Positions 34,763 to 45,818 of a stretch of DNA of 64,000 nt are shown here, one piece after another. The position numbers were made by a program, and so were the translations under genes. The notes beneath the pieces are model-generated. The model did not search any database and was not told where the DNA came from. It saw nothing but the letters and a program-made list of their open reading frames with translations. The DNA comes from Gnetum montanum (lineage: Eukaryota > Streptophyta > Gnetopsida > Gnetales > Gnetaceae). How positions within the stretch are numbered: position 1 is the first letter of the stretch; each line of letters opens with the position of its first letter. Location: positions 320,476-384,475 of the forward strand of contig MNCI01015933.1 of assembly GCA_015680685.1 (NCBI GenBank). The letters run 5' to 3'.

Positions 34763-37700
34763 ATGAAGGTACTTTCCTGGAACTACCGGGGACAGGGTAC
34801 CCTGTATAAATGACATACCCTGAACCGAATGGTGAGCACTGAAGGGTGCGATGTAGTGTGTCTCCAAGAGATGAAATTACGGTACATGGAAGATCAGGCG
34901 TTGCAATGGGCAGGATGGTGCTGGCACCTCGTGCCTAGTAGGGGACAAGTGGGCGGCCTCACGGTCCTTACTAGAGGGGGACTAGCACTTGGTTGATGCA
35001 TCAGACTGGTGCATCACGGTGCACCTACTAGGACCGGACTTCTAGATCGCCAACGTCTACAGGGCCCAGGTATGGTAGGACCGCATCAAGAAATTATCCT
35101 TGGTGGTGGGGCTGGTCCCCCATGGCTACTACTGGCTCCTCATTAGGGACTTTAATCAATGACTCTACAGTTGGGAGAAGACCAAGGATTCTGCTTCAGA
35201 GCCCCAAGGGGCTGTTGAGTGCCTGACACTGCTACAACGCACTAGCCTCACCGACCTAGAGATCGTAGGCTACAGGTACATCTAGAGCAACAAAAGGAAG
35301 GACGCAACCAAGGTGCTGGCCCACATTGACTAGGTGTGGGTCAGTAATGCGCTCCTACTAGATTGGGAAGTCCATGCTTACGAGAAAGACTGGGTGGCCT
35401 CGGATCACCAGCCCATCATTTGTCACCTGGAGACAGAAGTGTCTAGGGCCCCACGCCCATTCCGATTCGAATGCACCTGGCAAACCAAACCTTGGTTGGG
35501 AGAACTGGTCCAATTTATCTAGCAAGGGTACAACGACATGAAGGATCCACGTGACTTCCTCAAGCATGGACTCAGGGCCCTCAAACACCATATCAAGGCC
35601 CTCACCACCGTGGACAACTACAGCTTCAAAGGCTATCGGTCGCAACTGCAATCCCAACTGCAGAACATCTAGGCCCAACAGGAGCACAACGCTGATCTAG
35701 CCCAAGAGGAACTCACCCTCTTAGCAAAGCTACAAACCCTATAGCACGAATAGGAGGAATACTGGTGTCAATGGGCTCAGGTACAGTGGCTCCAGGTCGG
35801 TGACTGTCACACGAAATTCTTCTTTGTTGCGGAAAATGCACATCATGGGACCTGCCATCATGTCCAACAAATGCTTCATGGCCTAAGTCAAGGGGAACAA
35901 CCCCACTCAATGACTGACCCAGATAAACTGGTACAATACTGGCAACAGGTGTGGCAATGGCAACCTACAGATCCGATATCAGTCACTATCCCATGAATCC
36001 TCACCATAGTAGATAACCAGTGCCTCATGCAACCCTTCTCACGTGTCGAACTCCATACCACGTTGCAGGCCATGCCAGTAGATAAAGCCTCGGGGCTAGA
36101 TGGATGGCCCATCAAATTTTTTCGTGAGTTCGAGGACTTACTTGGCCCTAATCTGCTCGACTCCTTCAACTATATGCTTGCATGGAAACAAGTACGCAAG
36201 GAAATCAACTATTCTTGGGTAGTCCTGCTTCCAAAGACAGTTAACCCCACATCCCATAGGCAATTCTGTCCCATTGGTGTCTATAACTCACTCCTACGGC
36301 TCTTCTCATAGATGGTGGTTACTAGGATGAGTCCCCTCATGCCACGCCTAGTGGGAAAAAACCAAGCTATGTTTATCAAAGGCTGGTACATACAAGATTA
36401 GGTCCTGCTCCTACAGGAAGTCCAACACTCCCTCAAAACAGCCAAATTCCCTAGGCTTTGCATTAAATTGGACATCACTAAAGCCTACGACTCTGTAAGC
36501 TGGGTGGCCCTGAGGACGGTGCTACAGGAAAAAGGGTTTACTAATTCATTTGTGGATTTGTGCCTTCAGGTTCAGAAGGGAGGACGGTACTCGTTGGACA
36601 TCAACGGCCACCTTTGGGGGTTCCACGGGATAGGCCACGGGCTTAGGCAAGGGGACTCTCTCTCCTCGCTCTTCCTCCTGGTGATAGACCTCATGTAAAC
36701 TTATTGTGTTGAGGAGGGAATCCAGGGACTGGACATCCATGGTATCCATAGCCTAATCATCAACTACGCAGATGACACAATGATCTTTACCTGTGCCACC
36801 ATTCCGTAGGCCCGAGCACTCATGAAGGCGCTGGACAGGATGAAGAGAGAAGTGGGGTTGACCCCTAACCCTGGGAAATTCGTGCTCTATCTCACCCATA
36901 CCCACCCCACTATCCACAACAAGGTCATCCAGATTTTGGGGATTCTACTAGGGGTAGTGGAGGACATGTACCTAGGCATCCCCATGCATAATTGGCATCG
37001 ACAACGAACCTGATAGATGCTGGTAATGAACCTCCAAAAGCGCATGACACACTTGGCAAACAAGTTTCTATCCTGAAAAGGAAAATTATGCTGGCGGTGA
37101 TGGTGTTGGCTGCCACAGCGAGATTCGTGGCGTTCATGGCCACCCCACCTTTCGGAGTGATGTAGAAAATTGACATGATAATTTGGGACTTTGTCTGGTT
37201 GGGGGGCAAGGGTGGGCCAAGAATGCATCTGGCGTCCTGGGACATGACCGCACACCCCCAGCCAACAAGGGGTGTTGGCATTCTGTCATTTGCAATGGAA
37301 GTTGCAATGGGAAGGCAGAGACTTTTGTGTTAATTTTCCCCGACATCAAATGACCCCCCCCCCCCAATGGATGTAGATTCTGCTGCAAAAATATCGTCCC
37401 TGGGTGGTGGCTAGGATGGATTCCCTAGTGTGGCGTCAACTTTGCATGCACGTAAGCATTCTCACAAGTGCAAACAAGGTCACCCTACACCCTTGGCTGT
37501 TGCTCCAACATCAATTCCCTGCAGACCCCTGATGGATGCACCTGTGGAAAGGCCTCTTACCAGAAAAAATCAAGACCTTCGAGTGGCTCATTGTGCACCA
37601 GGTGCTTCCTATTCGCGAGCGGATGAGGGCACGTTTCATGCTCATCAATACCACCTGCCCATTGTACAATTAGTGCACAAAGATGTTCCACCACTTCATG

Positions 37701-37868
37701 CATGATTGCCACGTGGTCAGGCTCTTATGGCGTATGGCTGACCTTCCCCTGCTCGACTACTCAGGAAACTTGCCAACCCTGGGGACACTGTGGATCCTTT
37801 GGTGCACCAAAAATAAGCGGGTCTTTAAAGGAATGAATCTACCCCCACCTACCATGCTGGCTTACTAA
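34763..37868 (+). pseudogene. LINE ORF2: endonuclease, reverse transcriptase, zf-RVT
   Basis: The endonuclease starts at ATG 34763 (MKVLSWNYRGQGT) and keeps VVCLQEMKLR. The expected YxWSN box near 35275 now has TAG for Trp. SDHQPIICHL (about 35400) is the C-terminal catalytic SDH. Reverse transcriptase motifs follow: DKASGLDGWPIKFF (36078-36120), LDITKAYDSVSW (36466-36501), GHGLRQGDSLSSLFL and YADDTMIF (36765-36788). The catalytic Asp residues are intact, unlike in the AT-rich LINE. A zf-RVT domain ends it (KTFEWLIVHQVLPIRERMRA, near 37570; MFHHFMHDCHVVRLLWR). Nearly all stops are TAG at Gln or Trp positions. At least three frameshifts occur (near 34980, 37015 and 37420). Confidence 0.88.
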
Positions 37869-39148
37869 TTTCGCAGACATCGGGAAAAATTACGATGGTC
37901 ATGGGTATGCGTGCTTTCCTCAAGCCACCCGCTACTACAATTCAACAACAATCGGAGCTTTGGCACTGGGTCACATGGATGGGGTGGACCAAAGTGCTGC
38001 AATGCATCACGGTTGACCTAAAGCTAGATGTCCAACCATTTTATGCGAATTGGAGTGGGGAGACTGCAATGTTCCGGGGGCACCAGATTCTGATGATCGT
38101 TGAGGCTCTGGCCGTGGCGATTGGTGCACCCACTATGGGGGACCAGATCCCCCTGGTCGCAGGGCCCCATCCATGGTAGTCAATTTCTTCCATAGCCCCA
38201 TTCCTCGGATGGCCAGCGGACACATTCGAGGGACAACCCTCCCACCCATGTGGCTTGCTGTGGTGACACTGGTGGAGCATTGCTTCATCCAGATGGGCTC
38301 GCACCACAAACTCAATGGGATACACTTTATGTTCCTCCTGAGCATGCACGTCGAGACTCCAGTCAACCTCCCGCACTTCCTCTGGACGTCTCTGCAACGA
38401 CAGCGCCCTAGCAGACACCTTGGGGTCATTCGTGCCCTCTGGCAGGTGAGTACCTTGATCCCACTACTTCGCGTTGTAGCCTTAACCAGCGCAGGTGTAT
38501 CAACAAAGGTAGAAATGGCCTGGTTCCAAGCAAGGAGCACTACGGTCTTTAACTTAGTTACGCCCCCTAGGGACCCTCAAGATACTGAAGGTGTGTGGGA
38601 CGGGCTGGGACAAGTCCCGCGAAGTGATGCGTCGACTTCAAACGACGAACCCAAAGACAACACTAGGGGGAGCTTCCTGACATTCTACCACTCCCCCTGC
38701 AATCATACAATACAACCAAACACTGCTCTGGATCAAAAAAATTATAAGAGATCACATGACAGGCATTGCCTAGATAATTGAGGAAAATCGACGACGCTTG
38801 GTGGCAGGCCCGTGGGAGCCGGTTCTGAGACTCCAAACCTCCGAAGAAAGTCGGGGCTCTAACCACAAACCCACCCCCCCCCCCCCCCCCCCGGCCCAAA
38901 CCTCTAACACGAGGGAGGGGGGGTTTGTGGTGTGCCTAGGATTGCTAGATCAATCTAAAGCTCTAGGTAAGGGTTTGGGATTGGGGCATACTGCCTATCG
39001 ACGGTGATGCCCATGACAGTTGTGGTTCATAGGGGACCGGGGTTGGGGTTCGCAGTTGGTGTGGGACCAGTAGCCCTGGCCTGTGCGGTACTAATGTATA
39101 GCCTTCTTTTTGGGAATACAATTAGCTTGGTTTTTTCCAAAAAGAAAA
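37869..39148 (+). other. 3' part and tail of the GC-rich LINE
   Basis: No firm domain remains. Frames up to about 38780 are open over short spans and may be a decayed C-terminus. A run of about 20 C (38874-38892) and an earlier 14-C run (37351-37365) are simple sequence. The final 60 bases (GCCTTCTTTTTGGG...TTTTTTCCAAAAAGAAAA) look like a plant LINE 3' end with a short A tail. Confidence 0.6.
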
Positions 39149-39161
39149 CTATAACTTCAAC
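39149..39161. repeat. LINE target site duplication, right copy
   Basis: Exact copy of 33199-33211, placed directly after the A-rich tail. Confidence 0.8.
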
Positions 39162-40379
39162 TAAAAAATTTACAGTAAAAGCTAACCAAACAGCAAAAAT
39201 GCGTTGACACCTTCATGAATCGAGGCCTACCAATGGCTATCGACGATAACAGTATGTGACGTAGGATGCCATGAATATCTCGTAGATGCTAAACAAATCC
39301 CTTGGCATTCACTCCTTGTTCTTCCCCACCGATGAGGCTAACGTTAGAATGATAGAGTATAGTGCACCACCAGATTGACTGAGCATAACAGAGCAGCGGT
39401 GGTTGTGTTGCCAAAATGTGAGACTGGAAGTGGTAGTGGCGAAGGACAGAAGTGGACAATACTATGCCATCATGGACACTCTGCAAGAGGCTCCCCCTAA
39501 CGACAACTTTTATGTAATTCACACATGAAGAAGGGGATATACCGTGAATATGTGGAGGTGGAGGTGTCCCAGACCAATGTTATGATTGTTGGCCACGGTG
39601 CCCGCCAAACAGTGATTACAAGGTGTTGTAAATTTATTCCATTTTATAGTAGTTTGTACATTATTGGATTGTAGAAACTTTTTATAAATCATTTTTGGCG
39701 AGTTTTTCATTTGATAGGCTAAAACATTATTCTCCCAAGCTTCATAGGCTAAAAAATTATTTATGGGTTTCATTTCAATCATGTTTTGACATTGTGAGAC
39801 ATCCCATCTAAGTTCCATAGGCTAAACCATTGTTTAGGGGTTACATTTCAAGCATGTTTTGACATTGTGAGATTGCTTTTTATAAGAAAAGATAACTCTT
39901 GACAAGAATATTGTACTATAACCACACCCATAAATGGAGGTGAATATTGAATCTATAACCTTCTTTTTCAATCTATCTTTGACCATGGCATTGCAAAGAG
40001 TTTTTTAAAATTATGGTAAGGTGATAACATTAAAGATGATATAGTTAAATTAGATTTGCATAGTGAGGAAATGATGAATTTGCATAGCTATAATAGCTTT
40101 TCATAGAGCTACTAACTAGTAAGTGCCCTCAAGCTTAGACAATTGTTAAATAACAAAGTGTATTTTGGCTAACGTAAACAATAATAGCAAGTACAACTAG
40201 GAAATATTCATCTTGCAAATACTAAGCTCATTCATGTCCAAGTCACATGGGTAACTCATTAATGTGAGGAGGATAGAAGGTGAGATGTACAAACTCTGCA
40301 ACTAACAAACGAAACAAAACATGTGACTTGGATCTCTCATGTTCATTAATTTGATTTGAATAGTTAAGGAAAAATGATT
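39162..40379. other. Unassigned AT-rich sequence
   Basis: It begins with what may be the last bases of the AT-rich LINE. No gene is seen. A 73-bp unit is tandemly repeated at 39738-39810 and 39811-39873 (key phrase CATGTTTTGACATTGTGAGA). Confidence 0.6.
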
Positions 40380-40932
40380 TGATGGAAAAACTCAACTCAG
40401 TGGTGATTTTATGCAAGAGAGGATAGATCTCCATGCACAAGTAAACTCACATGCTAAGAAGAAGGCTGAAGAGAGAGTTCTCAAGAGGAATGATGGTAAA
40501 CATAAGCCTAATTTTTCTATTGGTAATCTAGTTTATGTGCACTTGAAGAAGAAGATGTTAAGAGGTGTCAACTTCTCTAAGTTGAAAGCCAAGAAGATAT
40601 GTCATTTTAGAATAAAGGCCAAAATAAATAATAATGCTTTTGAAATTTACTTACCAAATGACATTGATTTGTCTTTTGTGTTTAATGGTTTAGATCTTAT
40701 GCATTACCATGGACCAATTGATGATGAAACTGTACAAGGCAGTACCTATGAGTTGAAGGGGTTTATTGATCAATCCAAGTCTTCAATAGAGAGGAAGACA
40801 ATCATACTCAAGTGGAGAGAAGCTTCTAGCACTCATGGAGTAAAGATGCATGAGTACTTAGTCCATTGGGAGGATCAATGCATAGATGATGTTGTATGGG
40901 TCCATGAAACCAAATTTGTTAAGTGGGGATAA
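40380..40932 (+). pseudogene. Chromodomain gypsy integrase C-terminal fragment
   Basis: An open plus-strand frame of at least 173 residues. It has the integrase tail of plant chromoviruses: an LHAQVNSHAKKKAEERVLKR helix, FSIGNLVYVHLKKKML, FRIKAKINNNAFEIYLP and SFVFNGLDLMHYHGP. It ends in a chromodomain-like stretch (HEYLVHWEDQCIDDVVWV, near 40850-40905). A chromodomain would steer integration to marked chromatin. The integrase catalytic core and all earlier domains are missing. The frame has no internal stop, so it is younger or better kept than its neighbours. It belongs to another gypsy lineage than the tRNA-Asp elements. Confidence 0.85.
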
Positions 40933-41716
40933 CTTTTGCCCCTACTCCCTTATTCACATCGGATCACTTTTGAAGGGTGAAAAAGCCAATGTAGGGAAAC
41001 CTCTTATTATTCTCTTTTCTCTTCCCTACAGATGTTTTTTGTAGGTTTTGGGCTATATGGAGATTTCTTGACTAAGAGTTGAGTCTTCATAGGACATGTC
41101 CCATTTCAAGTGAGGCTTCTTACTTAAGAAGGAGACTTCTCACAAGTAAAGGAGATGTTCTATCTTTAGAGGAGACAACTCCCATCCAAAGAAGATGTCT
41201 CTCCTGCAAGCTAGTTTTGATAGTAAGATGACCAGGGAAGACTAGAGATGACCAGTACAACCAAGAAAACTTCTAAGTTAGCAGTTTCAAATTTGGAAAT
41301 AGCCAAACAAGAGGAGAAAAAGATAGACACATTGTGAAATCTTCAAGTTAAGCTCAGGGAAAGGTTTCTAGGTTCTATGTCTTAGTTTTCAAATAAATAT
41401 TTTTGTTGTTTCATGTTTTTATAATAGAGAGTTGTTAAGAGATGTTAAGGTAGTACATTGAGTAAGTGCATAATTATGGCTATAGCTTGGTCAATTATGT
41501 GTATGTGTTGGCCTATGTGTTATTAGATTCTTGCTTGGTAGTTGAGATCTTAGTCTGAAGTTGTGGGAGAGATCCTCTTTCAGTTTTTCCTTACATTGAG
41601 GACAATCATTTTGTGGTTGTAGAGTAATATCATTTAAGTGTGTGAGTGTTTTGCAATGTTTTTTGGTTGTGGAATCACTATTGTAATCTTCTCTATATTA
41701 ATTGAAGATAGCTAGT
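40933..41716 (+). other. 3' flank of chromovirus fragment, possible LTR part
   Basis: Non-coding. With 47851-48935 it may form the untranslated tail and LTR of the chromodomain element, because a tRNA-Met-type primer site lies at 48936. I could not identify LTR ends. Local repeats of GGAGAC and AAGGAGAC occur around 41125-41190. Confidence 0.35.
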
Positions 41717-42686
41717 TGATGAGTGGCGAGGTATCCCTACACTCAACCATAAGAAACAAGCGTAGCACATGTGATCCGGTCGAACTCTGCAGACTAAGTG
41801 CCTAAACGCCCCATGGAACACTTGGGGTTAATCATTCGTTATCTTCCCAAACTTACTTGTTTTTGTCACGGTGTATGGTTAAGTAAGTCTGAGGTATATG
41901 ATTTTTTTTTGGTCTTTTATGGTTTTGTGTCTTCTATACTAAGAGCAAAGGGTTGAGAAACTAACTAACTCTAACTAAGGTCCTAAGTCTAAATTAACTA
42001 GCGTAGCATCCGTTCCCACTTACTGTACACACCCTGAACTATGCAGCTGTGGCTACCAAATGCTAATCGTTACTGGGATCACCACACGTAACGCACGTGC
42101 TCGAAGTGGTCGTACTGAGGCATCTAACTAGCCTAAGCGTGATGAGCAGCCGATTCCTTGACTAGCCGTACACATCAGTAGATGCTTGTAATCAAGTCAT
42201 ACTCATCCCGCATTCTAGGAGATAAGGGTGAGAGAGTCTAATCGCGATGAGTAGCCGATTTCTTGGTTAGCCATACACATTCGTCAATGCTCGCAACCAA
42301 GTCGTACTCATGCTGTGCTAACAACAGGTAATAAATAACATGTAATAAAAATTATCCATGTACTGCAAGGTTTATCCACAAAGCTCATCTTTATTGCTGT
42401 ACAAAACATGCGTTCAGGTACAAAGCTACTCAAATAAAGAACCATTCACTTGGGGACTCCTACTGCGGGCACATGGAAAATATTCTATCTCTGGGGTGAT
42501 CAATCCACCAGAGCTTCGCTACTTCTAGCCTAGGATGATAAATGAGGGGAGTGCCACCTCTTATTTATAGATTTGGTGGTAGACCACGATATCGCGTACA
42601 TGATATCGCAGGGGACGACGCGATATCGCAACGGCCGCAATATCGCATACGTGATATCGTGGTGCATGCGATATCGCATCTCATCA
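41717..42686 (-). mobile_element. 3' LTR with GATATC palindrome array
   Basis: 970 bp with TGATGA...TCATCA ends. On the minus strand the first 100 bases hold about six GCGATATCGC-like palindromes (plus-strand 42588-42680), then a TATA box (TATAAATAAGAGG, near 42570). It is longer than the 800-bp LTRs of the 22491 element, partly because of an internal near-duplicate (GTGATGAGCAGCCGATT.CTTG near 42130, again near 42245). The polypurine tract lies at 42687-42700. Confidence 0.9.
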
Positions 42687-42700
42687 TACCCCCATGACTG
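42687..42700 (-). promoter_or_regulatory. Polypurine tract
   Basis: The minus strand reads CAGTCATGGGGGTA directly before the LTR, matching 1715-1729 and 59557-59570. Confidence 0.75.
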
Positions 42701-42781
42701 AATGAAAACTCATCCTCGAGTTCCTTACAATAATATCAGGTAGGTATGGAATTATTGAGGGAAATGGAACTAATGGGATGA

Positions 42782-43060
42782 NTCTGCTTCAACGCTACTC
42801 CATTCCAAGTGCTTGCTCCAGATCCAAACCATTGTTTACATGTCCACCATCTGCACACACAACACAATCATATATTAGAAAGGGTAATTGAATCATCATG
42901 NTAGCTGAGAAAAAGAGAGAGAAAGAAGTGTTGCTACTGCCAACGCCAAAATTGCACCTTCGTTGTCCATCCATAAGCGTGCCATCGATCTTGCTCCTTG
43001 CATATCTGCTNAGTAGATATGCAAGGAGCAAGATCGATGGCACGCTTATGGATGGACAAN
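42782..43060. other. Mis-assembled stretch with four single Ns and a 45-bp foldback
   Basis: Single Ns stand at 42782, 42901, 43011 and 43060. Bases 42963-43007 recur as a perfect reverse complement at 43015-43059, centred on the N at 43011. Compared with the related element at 59757-59960, the block 42902-43010 should precede 42783-42900. The pieces therefore look like contigs joined in the wrong order, with an inverted overlap. Confidence 0.85.
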
Positions 43061-43959
43061 TACCTCCATGACTAATCGCAAACCTCTGGTAGCATTAGAA
43101 TGGAGAAAGAAAAGAAGCAAGAAAGATAGGTAAAAAGGGACAACTATGGAATCGATGAAGTGGATGTCAAGATGGAAATGAACAAAAATAAAATTAATTG
43201 CAAAATGTTAAGGAAAAGAATTTAACTAAGGATCCAAATAGGAATGTCAGTGGGTCCTCCCCAAAGTAGGCTCATGCCCTTAATGCCCTGACAAACCCAC
43301 ATTCAAAGAGTCCGTAGGCCCAGGGAATGTCATCTGAAATAAGAGATAAAGTCTTAACCACAAGCATTTACCAAAAAGAAAACAATGCATCGACCAAAAT
43401 ATATACACTAATGATACAACCAGCAATGAGGTGAACAATGGAGAGAAGGATGGAAAGAAGAGAAATGGAATGGAATCCCAAGAACAAGGTGGTGTACAGC
43501 CCCTTATGTGTTTGATGATTAATGTGACTTGGCAAATCTCATTCCAACTCCAGCCTCAAACCAACCACATCTAGTGACTTCGCATCAATGCATTCGGTTA
43601 AACCATCCACTTGGGCAACAAGAATGCACGCTCCAAGAGCCACCACCATTCCGATGAAATTGGTGGATGGATGGATGAAGTGGTCTCATTGCCTGCCATA
43701 TCAGAAGAAACATACCTTAGTATCAACATTGTGACTTAAAGGTAAAAACCAAACATTAGCAATCAATATGAAAACAGTTCATACCATCATGACGAACACT
43801 TATTACGGGACAAATTTACAAGGTGGATCACACACACACACACAAAAATTGAAAAAGTATAACGATGTTGTAAAACAAAAACTATAAAAGTTAAAGAAAG
43901 TTGTAAAACAAAAACTTAGAAAAGTTAAAGAAATTTGTAAAACAAAAATTAAAAAAGAA
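43061..43959 (-). other. 3' non-coding region of the 41717 element
   Basis: No coding sequence. It aligns with 24085-25080 and 60120-61440. It contains a short CA repeat (43831-43846) and a run of TTGTAAAACAAAAA repeats (43868-43955). Confidence 0.7.
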
Positions 43960-44721
43960 CTGAGGGCCCCATATGGTTAGCATAGGTGGCCATCTCTCCC
44001 ATGACTGAGTTGTAAGGGAGAGATCCAAAATAATGAGCATTTTTTTGAATTTCATAGAAGTGCCCAACTTCTCCCAATTGATGATCTTAGATTGAGGGGT
44101 GGAAGTTGGCAATGCTCATATTTCAATGTGTCTATGCCTTTGTTGTTGGCATGGGTTTCCTCAGTTCGTTCCAAGTACATTTTTTGGCTCCTTCGAGCTG
44201 TCAACCACGGGGTGTCTACTACTGGTTGTGTGGTTGCTACATACAGGTATTTTTGTTGCAAAGTTTCTTGGGCACACCTGTTACATGGAGAAAATTTGAA
44301 GAAATTTGTAAGACAAAAAGTAGAAAAGTTAAAGAAATTTGTAAAACAAAAACGTTGTAAAACAAAAACATGTAAAAAAAACTTAAAAGAACTAAGGGCC
44401 CCATATAATTAGCATAGGTGGCCATCTCCCCCATGACTAAGTTGTAAGGGAGAGATCCGAAATAATGAGCGTCTGTTTGAATTTCATAAAAGTGCCCAAC
44501 TTCTCCCAATTGATGATCTTAGATTGAGGGATGGAAGTTGGCGATGCTCATATTCCAATGTGTCTATGCCTTCATTATTGGCATGGGTTTCCTTAGTTCG
44601 TTCCATGCATATTTGTCTGCTCCTTCTAGTAGCGGTCAACCATGGGGTGTCTTCTACTGGTTGTGTGGTTGCTACATACAAGCATCTTTGTTTCAATGTT
44701 TCTTGGGCACACCTGTTACAT
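43960..44721. repeat. 432-bp tandem duplication over the integrase tail and protease C-terminus
   Basis: The block 43960-44289 is repeated at 44392-44721 with modest divergence. Each copy opens with CTRAGGGCCCCATAT and reaches GTTACATGGAG. The TTGTAAAACAAAAA-rich spacer that precedes the first copy also precedes the second. The right copy is the one joined to the intact protease frame. Confidence 0.9.
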
Positions 44722-45420
44722 GGAGGCATTTCCTCCATGTCATCACCTGATGAATCACTGTATGTGATGCATGGAACTTTCCTCTTCTCGATCTTTCCAC
44801 ATATGTTTATCTTAGAGATTTCCAAGGAAAGATCGTCGATCCTAAGGCATGCGTCTACTGTACTAAGCCATGCCCTTCCCATTATAATTGGGAAGTCCCC
44901 TTCATTGTTGTTAACTTCAATCACCAGGAAATCAGTTGGGTAAGACCAACCACACACGGTGGTAGTGATGTCCTCCACCAATCCCAAGGGAATGGTGATG
45001 GATTGGTCCACAAGCGCTAGTATAATGTTGCTCTTCTTGAGTTGGGGTAGGTTCCAGGCATGATACATCTCTCGTGAAATTAAGTTGACTCTAGAACCTG
45101 AGTCAAGAAGAGCCCTATGTGGTTTATTTCCAACGATCTGCAAAAATATTAAGGGGCTCCCAGGGTCAGTTAGTTTCCTGGGAAGGTGGCCTACCTTGAT
45201 CCAATTAGTTATGGTATGCGTTAACATAGCCGTATGCATTACGCTCTGCTGGACTGAAGGGTGCTCTGAAGTGTTAGATGGTGGAGGAGTGTACATGGCC
45301 TCAACCGCTTGTTGTTGCAAGAATTTCTCTGGGCTTTTGGTTCTGAAGTAAGGTCTTCTCTTTTTACAGTTGTCAGAACCAGTAGCAGGTTGGATATTTA
45401 CAACTCTCGCAGCATTACGT
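44484..45420 (-). pseudogene. Gypsy aspartic protease, active site kept
   Basis: An open minus-strand frame covers the protease domain. It has MLTHTITNWIKVGHLPRKLT, then ALLDSGSRVNLIS with the catalytic Asp-Ser-Gly (about 45096-45104), IPLGLVEDITTTVCGWSYP, and FPIIMGRAWLSTVDA. A tail with CNRCAQETLKQRCLYVATT follows. This is the pepsin-type retroelement protease that would mature Gag and Pol. The frame ends at 44484, where reverse transcriptase should begin but the sequence passes to the integrase tail. Upstream it links to the Gag C-terminal linker with a stop near 45424. It is the only protease here with its catalytic triad intact. Confidence 0.88.
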
Positions 45421-45818
45421 TGCTACAGTTGAGGAGGAAGTTCCCCTTGCATTGTTGGAGCAAGAGGTGTTATGGGAACTACTTGTGGTGAAAGGGATGC
45501 GGATGGATTAGGAGGATGGAACGAGTGTGAGATGTCTCTCGGAGGAGAAGGAGTCCTTTTGAAGTACTCCCGAACTTGGTAGTGATGGTTGGGGGTTGCG
45601 TGACCCATGGAGTCACTTGGAGTAATCAGCTGCTGCACATAATATCCATAAGGATTGGGCTTCAAGTAAGGGTACTGTTGTGTTGGTGGTGGCATCCCCC
45701 ATGATTGTCGGTACTGCCACTGCTGATGCTGTCTGATGGGCTGTGGTGGAGTTCCACTTGGGTAATACGTTAAGGGTTGGTGGAACTACCTTGGGGTACC
45801 TTGTGGATAAGGTAACCT
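45421..45818 (-). pseudogene. Gag C-terminal Pro/Gln/Tyr-rich linker
   Basis: A minus-strand frame (90 residues, 45423-45695) rich in Pro, Gln, Tyr and Ser, starting PPPTQQYPYLKPNPYGYYV. The same linker is seen in the 22491 element and in element C. It joins Gag to protease. A shift separates it from the main gag frame near 45770. Confidence 0.75.

Larger units (their letters stand above)
33212..39148 (+). mobile_element. Nearly full-length GC-rich L1-type LINE
   Basis: 5.9 kb flanked by a 13-bp direct repeat, with ORF1 (DUF4283), then endonuclease, reverse transcriptase and zf-RVT domains in the normal plant L1 order. It ends in a short A-rich tail (CCAAAAAGAAAA). Its base composition is far richer in GC than anything around it except the F-box gene. 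All ORFs are broken, mostly by TAG. It is inserted in the older AT-rich LINE. Confidence 0.88.

Noticed and set aside
42963-43059. 45-bp perfect foldback as a real hairpin or MITE
   Set aside because: It is centred on an N beside other Ns, and one arm duplicates a sequence whose homologue at 59830 has no inverted copy.
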